DNA of 64,000 nucleotides from Anaerosporobacter faecicola. Its GTDB lineage: Bacteria; Bacillota; Clostridia; Lachnospirales; Lachnospiraceae. Numbering within the stretch: position 1 is the stretch's first letter; each line of letters starts with the position of its first letter. Positions 51,066 to 60,881 of this stretch are shown in pieces. A program made the translations under genes and the position numbers. The notes beneath the pieces were generated by a model that saw only the letters and a program-made list of their open reading frames with translations, was not told the DNA's origin and did no database searches. Location of the stretch: positions 124,001 to 188,000 of the forward strand of contig NZ_JAAQRO010000030.1 in the NCBI RefSeq assembly GCF_012070565.1, given 5' to 3'.

Positions 51066-52784
51066 TTGTTTAAGGGTATTCGAACCTCATTTAAAAGCGA
51101 GTTATTGATCTGTTTTTTCGTGGTTTCGTTATTACCATTATTAATATGTAGTGCATTTATGGTTCGTTCTTTTCAAATTAAGCTACGTAAGGATTACAAA
51201 GAGGAAGCAACTATAAAATTGAAAAATATGGAAGAAAATCTAACGACGATTTTTAACAAGATTGATACCATTAGTGCAGAGTTAAGCGTGAATGAGAATA
51301 TTGTTAAAACACTGTATGTAAAGGATATACAAAAGAAAAAGAGTATGTATTTAGAGCTCTATAATAATACAACAGAGATTCGGGAATATGCAGACTTTAG
51401 TCTATATTCCATCGGAGGTATTTGTAAGTATACGACCAATAATGCAATTGCCATTGGTAGTGAATTACCTACTTACTGGGGAATATTAAGAGCAGCAAGG
51501 AAGGAGCCCACCAAGTTACAGATACAGAGAGTGGAGAAGACTACGAGTACTAGAGAAGGAGTACTATTACAGGCTTCACGTGCGATAACAGACAGCAACG
51601 GTAATTGTATTGGTTTTATTGTGATTGACATGGATACCAATGATTTTGCAAAGTTGTTTCAAGGGACGTTCTCCTTTAATACCAATCTTATGCTAGTAGA
51701 TTCTTATTGGCACAGTATCTATAGTACAGAGAGCGCATCGGAACGTTCCATTGTCCCGACTATTCGCAAATGTATATTGGATAAGAAGAATTTTATGGCT
51801 GTGAAAAAAGACTGTCGAATCTATATGAGACAAATCGATAACACAGGATTGTCCATTGTGTTAGAACAAGGAGAAGCATTTACGTCTAGTATTACAAGAT
51901 CGATGTATGGAATTAGTATACTTATGGCAGCGTTGTGTTTTCTATTGTGTGTTGCTGTTTCCCTTACATTAAGTCGTAATTTAGCGAAACCGATGCATAC
52001 GTTAACAAAAGCAATGAAAGAGGTGGAGAGTGGAGACTTAAACGTACAGATTGAAGTGGAACGTAGGGACGAAATTGGACATCTGGCGATGCATTTTAAT
52101 CGAATGATAAAAGAATTGCAGTATTATATGATAAAGCAAATACGTCAACAAAAAGAGTTAAATAATGCAAGTATTGCTATGATGCAGGCACAATTAAACC
52201 CCCATTTCCTATATAATACGTTAGATACAATGAAATGGGTCGCTAAGGCGAATCATATTCCGGAGATAGCAGTATTATCTTCAAGTCTGGCAAAGATTTT
52301 ACGCAATAGTATCTCTTCCGAAGCTTTTGTAACCGTGAAAGAGGAGATGGAATTTGTGAAATGTTATATAGATATTCAACAAATTCGATTTGCAGATCGG
52401 TTTGATTATGAAGTTCTTTTACCAGAAGAATTAGAGCACTATAAGATCCCAAAGCTGATTGTGCAACCTATTGTTGAAAATGCAATCATTCATGGACTTG
52501 CGGATCGTGATAGTGGTAATATACGGGTAGATATTGCATGTGAGGATGACACGCTATTCATCAATGTATTAGATGATGGTTGCGGGATGGCAAAAGAAGT
52601 GATGGAACATCTCAATAGTAGAAACAGAGATAATCTGGAGGGACATCTTGGATTTTATAATGTGGATACGATTATACGATTATATTATGGGCATGAATAT
52701 GGATTAAATGCCAGTGATATAGAAAGCGGAGGTACAAAAGTAACGATTACATTACCCTTACGAAAGGAGGTATTTGATGCTTAA
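51066..52784 (+). CDS. YesM-type sensor histidine kinase
   Basis: The TTG start at 51066 follows GAGGGTGG (572 aa). A membrane helix (about 15-35), an extracellular sensor domain (about 36-275), a second helix (about 280-305), a HAMP (LAKPMHTLTKAMKEVESGDLNV), the His_kinase motif QLNPHFLYNTLDTMKWVAKA, and a HATPase motif LIVQPIVENAIIHGL follow in order. This is the YesM family, which pairs with AraC-type response regulators. It overlaps the next gene by eight bases. Confidence 0.9.
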   Translation: MFKGIRTSFKSELLICFFVVSLLPLLICSAFMVRSFQIKLRKDYKEEATIKLKNMEENLTTIFNKIDTISAELSVNENIVKTLYVKDIQKKKSMYLELYNNTTEIREYADFSLYSIGGICKYTTNNAIAIGSELPTYWGILRAARKEPTKLQIQRVEKTTSTREGVLLQASRAITDSNGNCIGFIVIDMDTNDFAKLFQGTFSFNTNLMLVDSYWHSIYSTESASERSIVPTIRKCILDKKNFMAVKKDCRIYMRQIDNTGLSIVLEQGEAFTSSITRSMYGISILMAALCFLLCVAVSLTLSRNLAKPMHTLTKAMKEVESGDLNVQIEVERRDEIGHLAMHFNRMIKELQYYMIKQIRQQKELNNASIAMMQAQLNPHFLYNTLDTMKWVAKANHIPEIAVLSSSLAKILRNSISSEAFVTVKEEMEFVKCYIDIQQIRFADRFDYEVLLPEELEHYKIPKLIVQPIVENAIIHGLADRDSGNIRVDIACEDDTLFINVLDDGCGMAKEVMEHLNSRNRDNLEGHLGFYNVDTIIRLYYGHEYGLNASDIESGGTKVTITLPLRKEVFDA

Positions 52785-53538
52785 AGTACTTGTAATTGAT
52801 GATGAAGCATTACTTAGAAAGGGAATTGTACTAGAGATTGACTGGCTTTCTATTGGCTGTATGGTAGTTGCGCAAGCAGCCAATGGAATGGAAGGCATTG
52901 AAGCAACACATAAATATCAACCGGACTTAATTATTACAGATATCCGTATGCCCAAGATGGATGGGATACAGATGGTGAAACAGTTACGTGAAGAGGGCAA
53001 TGAGGTTAGTGTGATATTCTTAACGGCATATAGTGACTTTTCCTACGCGCAGAGTGCGATAAAATTATATGTAGCAGATTACCTTTTAAAGCCCTTTGAA
53101 GATGGGGAATTGGAAGCAGCGGTATTGCAAGTAATTAAAAAGTTGGAAGAGAAACAACAAAAAGAGGCGAGTACGGATAAAGATCTAGGATTATTGTTAA
53201 AAAAGGGGGATAAGAGTAAGTATGTGATGGAGGCGATTGATTATATTGCCAAGCATTATAGTGATGAACATCTATGCATAGCTACAGTAGCACAGTCCCT
53301 TGGTGTAAGTGAAGGGCATCTCAGTCATATATTTAAGAAGGAAACAGAGTTTACCATAATGTCTTATATCACACAGTATCGAATGCATATTGCTATGAAA
53401 CTTTTAAGTGATTGTAGATATAAGGTGTATGAAGTTACGGAACTAGTAGGATATCATGATTGTGCTTATTTTAGTAGCACTTTTAAGAAAGTGGTGGGAG
53501 TTAGCCCATCCGAGTATCAGGATCGTAGCATAAGGTAG
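52777..53538 (+). CDS. YesN-type response regulator with AraC HTH
   Basis: The ATG at 52777, 5-6 bases from AAGGAGG, is chosen over an upstream TTG (253 aa). A receiver domain contains the phosphoacceptor Asp in LIITDIRMPKMDG, and LLKPFEDGEL follows. The C-terminal AraC domain has IATVAQSLGVSEGHLSHIFKKE and VTELVGYHDCAYFSSTFKKVVGVSPSEY. With its partner kinase it probably controls the transporter genes downstream. Confidence 0.9.
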   Translation: MLKVLVIDDEALLRKGIVLEIDWLSIGCMVVAQAANGMEGIEATHKYQPDLIITDIRMPKMDGIQMVKQLREEGNEVSVIFLTAYSDFSYAQSAIKLYVADYLLKPFEDGELEAAVLQVIKKLEEKQQKEASTDKDLGLLLKKGDKSKYVMEAIDYIAKHYSDEHLCIATVAQSLGVSEGHLSHIFKKETEFTIMSYITQYRMHIAMKLLSDCRYKVYEVTELVGYHDCAYFSSTFKKVVGVSPSEYQDRSIR

Positions 53539-53849
53539 GATAATTAAAGTAAGCAGAGTACAGAAAAGAGTCGGTTGTGCAATATGCATAGCCGACTCTT
53601 TCTACTATATGCAAATACATACAATATATATGATAAAATAATTAGGAGATAAAGAAAATAATAATTAATATACAATAAAATATGTACATAATAAATAATT
53701 ATATGCAATATGTCAGTATTTTAAAAGAAATAACAGTTATGTCATCTATTGTTTTTTGCTTCTCTCTTTTATAATAAAACTATCAACAAGAGTAGATATC
53801 CTTAAGGATAATTACATTGATGGGTAAGAAATAATAGGAGGATGATTGT
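53539..53849. other. Intergenic region before second binding protein
   Basis: A terminator at 53567-53603 ends the regulator transcript. Then come AT-rich stretches with a probable promoter (TTATAAT near 53771) for the second binding-protein gene, which would be the target of the response regulator. No gene is seen. Confidence 0.45.
53567..53603 (+). terminator. Terminator after YesN-type gene
   Basis: AGAGTCGGTT pairs with AGCCGACTCT (one G-U pair), then TTCT. Confidence 0.75.
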
Positions 53850-55217
53850 ATGAAAAAGATGAAACGTATGGTATCTCTAGTAGTAATTCTTAGTATGTTG
53901 GTACTTGCTTTGGGTGGATGTAAATCTAGCTCAGACAAAGGTTCAAAAGATGGCGATGGAAAATCATCTAGTAACAGTGAGATTGACAAGATTATTAAAG
54001 AAGCAGAGTCTATGACACTAGAAGAATTGGCAAAGAAAGCAATCGAAGAATCCAACGGAAAGACCTTCTATGGTGTTGGAAATTCCAGCCGTGGAAAGAC
54101 TGCTTTACCTTTATTTATTGAGTATCTACAAACGATTGATTCATCTTATTCGATGGAATATGAATGGCAACAACCAAAAAACAATAAGATTTTTGATCAA
54201 TTGACATCCGATGCACTTAAATCAACAGGTACATTCGCAATGACATTAATTCAAGATGGTAATCAGATCGAAAGCAAGATGGTACAGACCAAAACATTAA
54301 AGACATTCATTCCTCAAGAATGGGCAAAGGCGAATGGAGTGAAAGCAGATGAATACGATGGATTTCTTCCTCTTCAAACCTTGAACAAAGTTTTCATGTT
54401 CAATAACACCGGAAGTGCAACGTATGACAATTGCTGGGACTTTGTAGCGGAGAACACACATGCTCTTTATATGGATATTGATTCTGAGATAGTTGGTAAG
54501 AATTTTCTATATATGTTAACAAAGGATGAATATGCAGGTTGGCTAAAAGAAGCTTTTGAAGCACTTGACAGTACAGAACAAGCATATTTGACACCTACAA
54601 TCAGTGCGATGGAATCAGAGGCAAAAGACCTTGGTCTTGGTGAAAATGGCAAGTATGCCTTAGCATGGATAAAATTATGGGTTGAGAACTATAATGCGCA
54701 AACCGATGATGGTCCAATCTGTAATACATTAGTATCCGCTTCCGCTACAGACCAAAGTGGTTTATTAGTATATTCAAAACTTCGTTCTGTTGAAGAATCC
54801 GATTCGGTATCGAAGAAGAATGTAACAGTAGCAGCGTATAATGATGGTTACAAAGGCATAGGTGGATTTGGGTATTGCCATTACCTTTTTGTAACAGACA
54901 ACAGCCCGCTTCCTTGGACTGCATGTGCATTCATTGCATATTTAACTTGTACAGAAGATGGTTTCAGTGCTTGGGGAAAAGATATGGGCGGTTATTCTTC
55001 TAACCCAGAAGTTGCAACTGCAATTGAGGCAACCTATAACCATAGTGAGGGTGGTTACGTAGATGGTCAAAACACATTTGAATGTTGTAATGACCGTGGT
55101 TATGACTGGTGGACAACAAATGGAAAATTAGTATTAGAAGATCCAGAATATTGTTCTTCTGTAGCATTTACCGTTGGTAGTTGGATCGAGTTATTAACAA
55201 AATACAGTGCAGAGTAG
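53850..55217 (+). CDS. Extracellular solute-binding lipoprotein 2
   Basis: This 455-aa protein has a lipobox LALGGC near residue 24, then a Ser/Asp-rich linker. The mature part has a bilobed binding-protein pattern with Trp-rich segments near the C-terminus (YDWWTTNGKLVLEDPEYCSS). It precedes the permease and ATPase genes, so it is probably the transporter's receptor. It is larger and unrelated in detail to the first binding protein, which suggests different roles. A terminator between it and the permease should make it more abundant. Confidence 0.75.
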   Translation: MKKMKRMVSLVVILSMLVLALGGCKSSSDKGSKDGDGKSSSNSEIDKIIKEAESMTLEELAKKAIEESNGKTFYGVGNSSRGKTALPLFIEYLQTIDSSYSMEYEWQQPKNNKIFDQLTSDALKSTGTFAMTLIQDGNQIESKMVQTKTLKTFIPQEWAKANGVKADEYDGFLPLQTLNKVFMFNNTGSATYDNCWDFVAENTHALYMDIDSEIVGKNFLYMLTKDEYAGWLKEAFEALDSTEQAYLTPTISAMESEAKDLGLGENGKYALAWIKLWVENYNAQTDDGPICNTLVSASATDQSGLLVYSKLRSVEESDSVSKKNVTVAAYNDGYKGIGGFGYCHYLFVTDNSPLPWTACAFIAYLTCTEDGFSAWGKDMGGYSSNPEVATAIEATYNHSEGGYVDGQNTFECCNDRGYDWWTTNGKLVLEDPEYCSSVAFTVGSWIELLTKYSAE

Positions 55218-55248
55218 TTTTATATAGTGTAGCGATTATTACTATTAG

Positions 55249-55306
55249 AAGGCGCTTAGATTTTAGTACAACGGTATAAATAGTAGAATCTAAGCGTCCT
55301 TATTTT
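55249..55306 (+). terminator. Attenuating terminator between binding protein and permease
   Basis: AAGGCGCTTAGATT pairs with AATCTAAGCGTCCTT (one G-U) over a 24-base loop, then TATTTTATT. Partial read-through would set the ratio of receptor to permease. Confidence 0.7.
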
Positions 55307-55323
55307 ATTATGAGGTGACTAGT

Positions 55324-57156
55324 ATGAATCAAACAAGGAGTCGTAATCCCAATAGACATGTGATTCTTAAGAATAAATTAAAGACATTTTTTTCAAAACC
55401 ACAGAATTTGATTCTATTGTTATTCGGTATCGTACTTACTTTTACAACCTTCGCCCCTGTGGTAGCTATTATTAAAGATACATTCTCCATTCACCCAGGT
55501 ACGATTGATGCATATCTTTCGAATAAAGTAGATGGATATACAGTTGCCAATTATGTTGATTTATTCACAGGAAAATTAGCAAGAACGAATTTATGGATTC
55601 CATTGTGGAACACAGTTTTGTTAGCAGTATTTGCATGTTTCATTTCCATATTGTATGGTGGTACATTTGCCTTTTTAGTAACGAGAACAAATCTACGATG
55701 TAAGAAATATTTAAGTGCGATATTCATATTTCCATACATTATGCCACAGTGGACATTGGCTGTTGTATGGCAGAATTTATTCAACAGTAATGCAGTTACA
55801 GGAACTGCGAACGGCTTGTTAGCCTCCCTATTCGGAATTGAGATGCCGATGTGGTGGTGCCAAGGGTTATTCCCAAGTGCGATTGTTTTAGGACTGCATT
55901 ATGCGCCATTTGCTTATATTCTTATTGGTGGAATCTTCCGTAATATGGATGCGAACCTTGAGGAAGCAGCTACGATATTGGATACACCTAAGATCAAGAC
56001 GATGTTTAAAGTTACATTACCTATGGTAAAACCAGCCATACTATCGACAATTCTTTTGGTATTTGGTAGTTCCATGGGAAGTTATCCAGTACCACACTAT
56101 CTAGGTTTGACTACATTATCCACAAAATACATTTCTCTGAATTCAAAGTATACAGGAGAAGCGAGTATTCTGGCAATTATTATGATGGTCTTTGGTGTGG
56201 CAATTCTGATGATGAATCAAGTAAGTCTTAAGAGCCGTAAGTCTTACACGACGGTTACAGGAAAGTCAGGACAGATTTCGAAGATTAACCTTGGTAAAGT
56301 GGGAAGAAACGTGATTGCAGGGGTATTTGTTGTACTTACATTCTTTACGAGTATATTCCCAATTATTTCATTTGCATTTGAAACCTTCTTACCAAACCCA
56401 GGGGATTATAGTTTCTTATATACAGGTAATATTCATAATTTGACGACAAAGTGGTGGTTGACGAAAGAGAATATTACAGAGAATGGATTGTATGGGCAGC
56501 AAGGAATTCTGTTTAATTCTACGATTTGGAACGCATTTAAAGGAACCTTATTCGTTTCCGTTTGCTGTGCATTAATTGCTGGTACAATCGGTACATTAAT
56601 TGGTTATGCAGTAGCCAAAAACAGAAGAAGCAAATGGGCAAATTATGTTAATTCCGTTGCCTTCTTACCGTATCTAATGCCTTCCATAGCAGTAGGTGTT
56701 GCGTATTTTATCTTGTTTTCTAATGAAAAGATTAACCTGTTTAATACGTATGCATTGTTAATTATAGCTGGTACCGTGAAGTATATTCCGTTTGCGAGTC
56801 GAAGTTCTTTAAACTCAATGTTACAACTAAGTGGTGAGATTGAGGAGGCAGCCATTATACAGAATCTACCATGGCATAAGAGAATGTTTCGGATCATTAT
56901 ACCAATCCAGAAATCCTCTATAATCAGCGGCTATTTGTTACCATTTATGACATGTTTAAGAGAATTATCTCTATTCATGCTATTATGTGTACAAGGCTTT
57001 ATCGTCGCTACTACATTGGATTATTTTGATGAAATGGGATTATATGCATTCTCAAGTGCAATTAATTTAATCTTGGTTGTCACGATTTTAATCTGTAATG
57101 CCTTAGTAAATAAATTGACCGGTGCAAGTCTCGATAAAGGAATTGGCGGAAACTAG
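55324..57156 (+). CDS. Fused two-domain ABC transporter permease
   Basis: The ATG at 55324 follows GAGGTGACTAGT (610 aa). Two copies of the permease domain are fused: the first contains EEAATILDTPKIKTMFKVTLPMVKPA (EAA loop, near residue 220), the second EEAAIIQNLPWHKRMFRIIIPIQKS (near residue 512), each with about six helices. This fused type is typical of the Fe(III)/hexose-phosphate (FbpB/AfuB) group. It ends 21 bases before the ATPase gene. Confidence 0.85.
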   Translation: MNQTRSRNPNRHVILKNKLKTFFSKPQNLILLLFGIVLTFTTFAPVVAIIKDTFSIHPGTIDAYLSNKVDGYTVANYVDLFTGKLARTNLWIPLWNTVLLAVFACFISILYGGTFAFLVTRTNLRCKKYLSAIFIFPYIMPQWTLAVVWQNLFNSNAVTGTANGLLASLFGIEMPMWWCQGLFPSAIVLGLHYAPFAYILIGGIFRNMDANLEEAATILDTPKIKTMFKVTLPMVKPAILSTILLVFGSSMGSYPVPHYLGLTTLSTKYISLNSKYTGEASILAIIMMVFGVAILMMNQVSLKSRKSYTTVTGKSGQISKINLGKVGRNVIAGVFVVLTFFTSIFPIISFAFETFLPNPGDYSFLYTGNIHNLTTKWWLTKENITENGLYGQQGILFNSTIWNAFKGTLFVSVCCALIAGTIGTLIGYAVAKNRRSKWANYVNSVAFLPYLMPSIAVGVAYFILFSNEKINLFNTYALLIIAGTVKYIPFASRSSLNSMLQLSGEIEEAAIIQNLPWHKRMFRIIIPIQKSSIISGYLLPFMTCLRELSLFMLLCVQGFIVATTLDYFDEMGLYAFSSAINLILVVTILICNALVNKLTGASLDKGIGGN

Positions 57157-57177
57157 TAGAAGGGAGTTGTTGCGATT

Positions 57178-58848
57178 ATGCCAGAAATTAAGTTAACGAA
57201 TGTAACGAAAAGATGGGGAAAGTTTTATGCAGTAGATCATTTGGATCTTGCTATAGAGGACAATTCCTTTATCACACTATTAGGACCTTCTGGTTGTGGT
57301 AAGACTACAACCCTCAGAATGATAGCGGGTCTAGAGACTCCAACTAGTGGAAGAATAACAATTGGAGATCGTGTAGTGTTTGATAGTGAACTTGGTATTA
57401 ATGTACCTGCTAATAAGAGAAAGGTTGGTTTCCTGTTTCAAAACTATGCATTATGGCCTAATATGACCGTATATCAAAACATTGCATTTGGTCTTAGCAA
57501 CGTAAAAGAGGAAATGCCTACATATGACTTTGATGCTAAGAATATATCCGTATTGCTACATATACTTAAAAACCCCAACGATATAATAAAATTAACGAGA
57601 GAGTGTAAAGATAAGAATGGAAAGATTGATGAGAGTAAAGTCTATCTAATCTTTATTGATACGTATAAAATCTCTCTATATACAGCCAAGAAGTTATATG
57701 GATATAAATTACATGAAGCCACGAATGTAGCTTCACAAGTGGAGTCCATAGTAACGAATCTTAATAAAAAATACAAACAGATTCTTGATGCACATAAAGC
57801 AAAGGGAATAGAGCTTAATGCAGAATTTGCACTTGTGAAGAATGGTCAGGTTGTTACTACAGAGAGAAAACTTACGAAAGAAGAAGTAGATTTGGCTGTA
57901 AGAAGAGTTTCTCGTATTGTCAAGATTGGAATGTTTATGGATCGCTATCCAGCTGAATTATCCGGAGGACAACAACAACGTGTAGCTATTGCGAGAACAT
58001 TAGCGCCAGAACCAACAGTACTCTTTATGGATGAGCCATTATCAAATCTTGATGCAAAACTTCGATTAGAGATGCGTTATGAGTTACAGCGTCTACATGT
58101 GGAAACAGGAAGTACATTTGTCTATGTAACACACGACCAAATGGAAGCCATGACATTAGCAACGAAGATCTGTCTAATTAACAATGGTGTTTTACAACAA
58201 TATGCTGCACCACTAGAAGTATACAATTATCCAAATAATACATTTGTAGCGGATTTTGTTGGAAACCCATCGATTAATTTCATTGAAGCAAAAGGAAAGC
58301 AAACGGCTGACGGTGACATTACAGTATCCCTATTCGATGGAATAGAGGCAAGTTTCCAGCCGAATAGAGTGCAAGCGGAAGGAAAGACACTATCACTAAA
58401 AGATTGGTTTGCGAATCGAGATAAAGAAGCAAGAGACGTAGAACAAGTAAAGCAGAATAATCTGAAAGATAAGAAATATGTAGAGAAAGGAAACAAGGAT
58501 GAAGTATTCCAATATCATATTGCTAAGGTACATGAGGAAGAATTCATCGAGAAAGAAGAACCAGTAATTACAGAGGAAGACTTTGTAATCGGTGTACGAC
58601 CTGAATTCGTAAGAATGAGCGATTCCGGAAAAGTAGAAGGCGTAATCTATGGTGCGATGCCAACGGGTATGGAATCTACGGTTAAGATACGAGTCGGAGA
58701 TTTCTTATTAACCGGCGTAATCTTTGGTGGAGTAAGTTATGTAATAGGCGCAAAGGTGACGTTCGATTTTAGTGGTGAAAACATTATGCTGTTTGATCGG
58801 AAATCTGGAAGATACATAACTTCTGGTACGTTAGCAATTACAAAGTAA
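57178..58848 (+). CDS. ABC transporter ATPase with large insertion
   Basis: This 556-aa protein has Walker A LGPSGCGKTTT (residue 36), Q-loop LFQNYALWPNMTVYQNIAFGL (about 90-111), signature LSGGQQQRVAIAR (near 261), Walker B VLFMDEPLSNLDAKL (near 280) and H-loop YVTHDQ. In related ATPases the signature lies near residue 135; here about 125 Lys-rich residues (about 112-237) separate the Q-loop from the signature. The C-terminal TOBE region (about 370-556) is also extended by a charged segment. It works with the upstream permease. Confidence 0.85.
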   Translation: MPEIKLTNVTKRWGKFYAVDHLDLAIEDNSFITLLGPSGCGKTTTLRMIAGLETPTSGRITIGDRVVFDSELGINVPANKRKVGFLFQNYALWPNMTVYQNIAFGLSNVKEEMPTYDFDAKNISVLLHILKNPNDIIKLTRECKDKNGKIDESKVYLIFIDTYKISLYTAKKLYGYKLHEATNVASQVESIVTNLNKKYKQILDAHKAKGIELNAEFALVKNGQVVTTERKLTKEEVDLAVRRVSRIVKIGMFMDRYPAELSGGQQQRVAIARTLAPEPTVLFMDEPLSNLDAKLRLEMRYELQRLHVETGSTFVYVTHDQMEAMTLATKICLINNGVLQQYAAPLEVYNYPNNTFVADFVGNPSINFIEAKGKQTADGDITVSLFDGIEASFQPNRVQAEGKTLSLKDWFANRDKEARDVEQVKQNNLKDKKYVEKGNKDEVFQYHIAKVHEEEFIEKEEPVITEEDFVIGVRPEFVRMSDSGKVEGVIYGAMPTGMESTVKIRVGDFLLTGVIFGGVSYVIGAKVTFDFSGENIMLFDRKSGRYITSGTLAITK

Positions 58849-58931
58849 GGGAGACTTACTAGATCTGTTGTGCATTACGTATTCTATTGTGTTATCAATT
58901 ATAACAAAATACAGGAATACAACGAGTATCG

Positions 58932-59000
58932 AATTACACCGTTGTATGTCATCTAGGGGAAGAGAACTTCAACTATGGCATACAGCGGTGTAATTTTTTG
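58932..59000. terminator. Terminator between ATPase and DJ-1 genes
   Basis: AATTACACCGTTGTATG pairs with CATACAGCGGTGTAATT (mismatch near the middle) over a 30-base loop, followed by TTTT. It also serves the convergent minus-strand gene. Confidence 0.75.
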
Positions 59001-59057
59001 GTTATAAGATTTTAGCATGTTGTTTCTTGTGGTGTTTCAAAACAGAGAAACATGCCA

Positions 59058-59696
59058 TCAGTTTTCCTGGTTAGGTGACACAGATTGCATGAGAGCGAAG
59101 AACTGTTTTGGGTCACCAGTACGAAAGTATTCATACCAAGATTCCAGTGCATCTGGATGAAAGACACCTAAATGCGCAATAATTTGTTTCGTCCATAATA
59201 AAGCGCCGGTACAAGCAGCAGTTATTAGATTGCCATCAGCTACCGATGGTTCGTCTATATAGTAATTTTGTCCTTTATAGCTTGGGGAAATCATTTCAAG
59301 AAATCCAGGTCCATTGCTGGTATGAGGACGATGATCCAATAGTCCAAAGTTGGCAAGTGCAGCAGTAGCCCCACAGATTGCGCATACGGTAGCACCTATA
59401 GCGAGAAATTCACTTGCTTTTTCTAGGATAGCGCCATGCTTTGGGTCGTTCCATGTATCTGCGCCCGGTAAGAGCAACATGCTTGTTTCATTCACAACAA
59501 TGTCATCAATTAAACAATTGGGCACGATTGTCATTCCACCCATTGTATGAATGGGGTCTTTCGAATAACTAACTGTTTTAAACGATACACGCTCTGCGCC
59601 CTTTTTGAAGAATCGACCAGAATTCAATTCTGCAGTAACATGCCCTATTTCCCAGTCAGCTAACGTATCAAGAACATAAATATAGATTGTAAACAT
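59058..59696 (-). CDS. DJ-1/PfpI-family protein
   Basis: The ATG at 59696 is eight bases from GGAGG (212 aa); an ATG two codons upstream is too close. CAICGATAALANFG near residue 102 carries the nucleophile-elbow Cys of the DJ-1/PfpI superfamily, and LLPGADTW precedes it. Relatives are glyoxalases, chaperones, proteases or transcription-factor parts. It is divergent from a WYL regulator gene, a common pairing for such genes in clostridia. Confidence 0.8.
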   Translation of the reverse strand: MFTIYIYVLDTLADWEIGHVTAELNSGRFFKKGAERVSFKTVSYSKDPIHTMGGMTIVPNCLIDDIVVNETSMLLLPGADTWNDPKHGAILEKASEFLAIGATVCAICGATAALANFGLLDHRPHTSNGPGFLEMISPSYKGQNYYIDEPSVADGNLITAACTGALLWTKQIIAHLGVFHPDALESWYEYFRTGDPKQFFALMQSVSPNQEN

Positions 59697-59828
59697 ATAC
59701 ATTTCCTCCTTTTATCATAGCTAGTAATTTGCTTTGTTTCTTTTTGTATTCATTATACCCTCTAATTGTTGACAACACTATGGCAACAATCTATAATAAT
59801 AAAAAGAAATTATTTGAGGTGACAATTA

Positions 59829-60761
59829 GTGAAAGTAGACAGGCTTGTTAGTATTATTATGATACTTCTTGATAAAAAGCGTATAGGTGCGCAGGAATTA
59901 GCGGATATGTTTGAAGTCTCACCACGCACAATCTACCGTGACATAGACGCAATCAATATGGCGGGGATTCCTGTATGCTCGATACCGGGAGTTGGTGGTG
60001 GCTTTGAAATCATGCAGAATTATAAGATTGATAAAAAGGTTTTTTCGACTGCTGAGCTTTCTACGATCTTGATGGGAATCTCTAGCCTTTCTAACATGAT
60101 ACGAGGGGATGAACTTGTGAATGCTCTTGCGAAAGTCAAAAGTTTTATCCCTGCAGATCGAGCGAAAGATATTGAATTAAAAGCTAATCAAATCTATATC
60201 GATTTAACTCCCTGGTTGGGTAACAGGAACATTCAACCATATTTAGATAGGATCAAAACAGCGATACAGGAAAGTAAGCTGCTTTCTTATGAATATATAA
60301 ATCGACACGGGAATAAAACCACAAGAACCGCCGAGCCGTATCAGCTTGTATTGAAAAATAGCCATTGGTACATGCAAGGGTATTGCTATAAAAGAAATGA
60401 TTTTCGTTTATTCAAACTATCTCGCATGTCAAACCTACAGATAGTAGAGAAATCTTTTACGCCTCGAGATTATCAAAAACCGCAGTTAGAATTTACTGAT
60501 ATTTTATCAACAATGCAAACAAGAATCAAAATTCGTATTCATAAATCTGTCATGGATAGGGTACTTGATTATTGCAATTATGAACAATTTATCCCAGACG
60601 GTGAGGAACATTACATTGTAAGTTTTCCTTTCATAGAGAATGAATACTACTACAATATGCTTTTCAGTTTTGGGGATAAATGTGAGTGTTTGGAGCCGTT
60701 ACATATCCGCACAGAAGTGAAGCGTAGAATACATGATATTGCTATCCTATACGAAAACTAG
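59829..60761 (+). CDS. YafY-like HTH-WYL transcriptional regulator
   Basis: The GTG start follows GAGGTGACAATTA (310 aa). The N-terminal helix-turn-helix contains RIGAQELADMFEVSPRTIYRDIDAINMAGIPV. A WYL domain (about 135-225) has LVLKNSHWYMQGYCYKRNDFRLFKLSRM, the ligand-binding pattern. WYL regulators sense small ligands or nucleic acids. The divergent DJ-1/PfpI gene is the likely target. Confidence 0.9.
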   Translation: MKVDRLVSIIMILLDKKRIGAQELADMFEVSPRTIYRDIDAINMAGIPVCSIPGVGGGFEIMQNYKIDKKVFSTAELSTILMGISSLSNMIRGDELVNALAKVKSFIPADRAKDIELKANQIYIDLTPWLGNRNIQPYLDRIKTAIQESKLLSYEYINRHGNKTTRTAEPYQLVLKNSHWYMQGYCYKRNDFRLFKLSRMSNLQIVEKSFTPRDYQKPQLEFTDILSTMQTRIKIRIHKSVMDRVLDYCNYEQFIPDGEEHYIVSFPFIENEYYYNMLFSFGDKCECLEPLHIRTEVKRRIHDIAILYEN

Positions 60762-60881
60762 AAGAAAATTTCCTGATTTTTCTACAGAAATCGGATTTGT
60801 GAGGAGTATGAAACTTGAAGAAGCAGTTATTCATATAGGCTTAGGTTTTGATATGATAAAAAGAAAGAAGGAGAAATCAAC

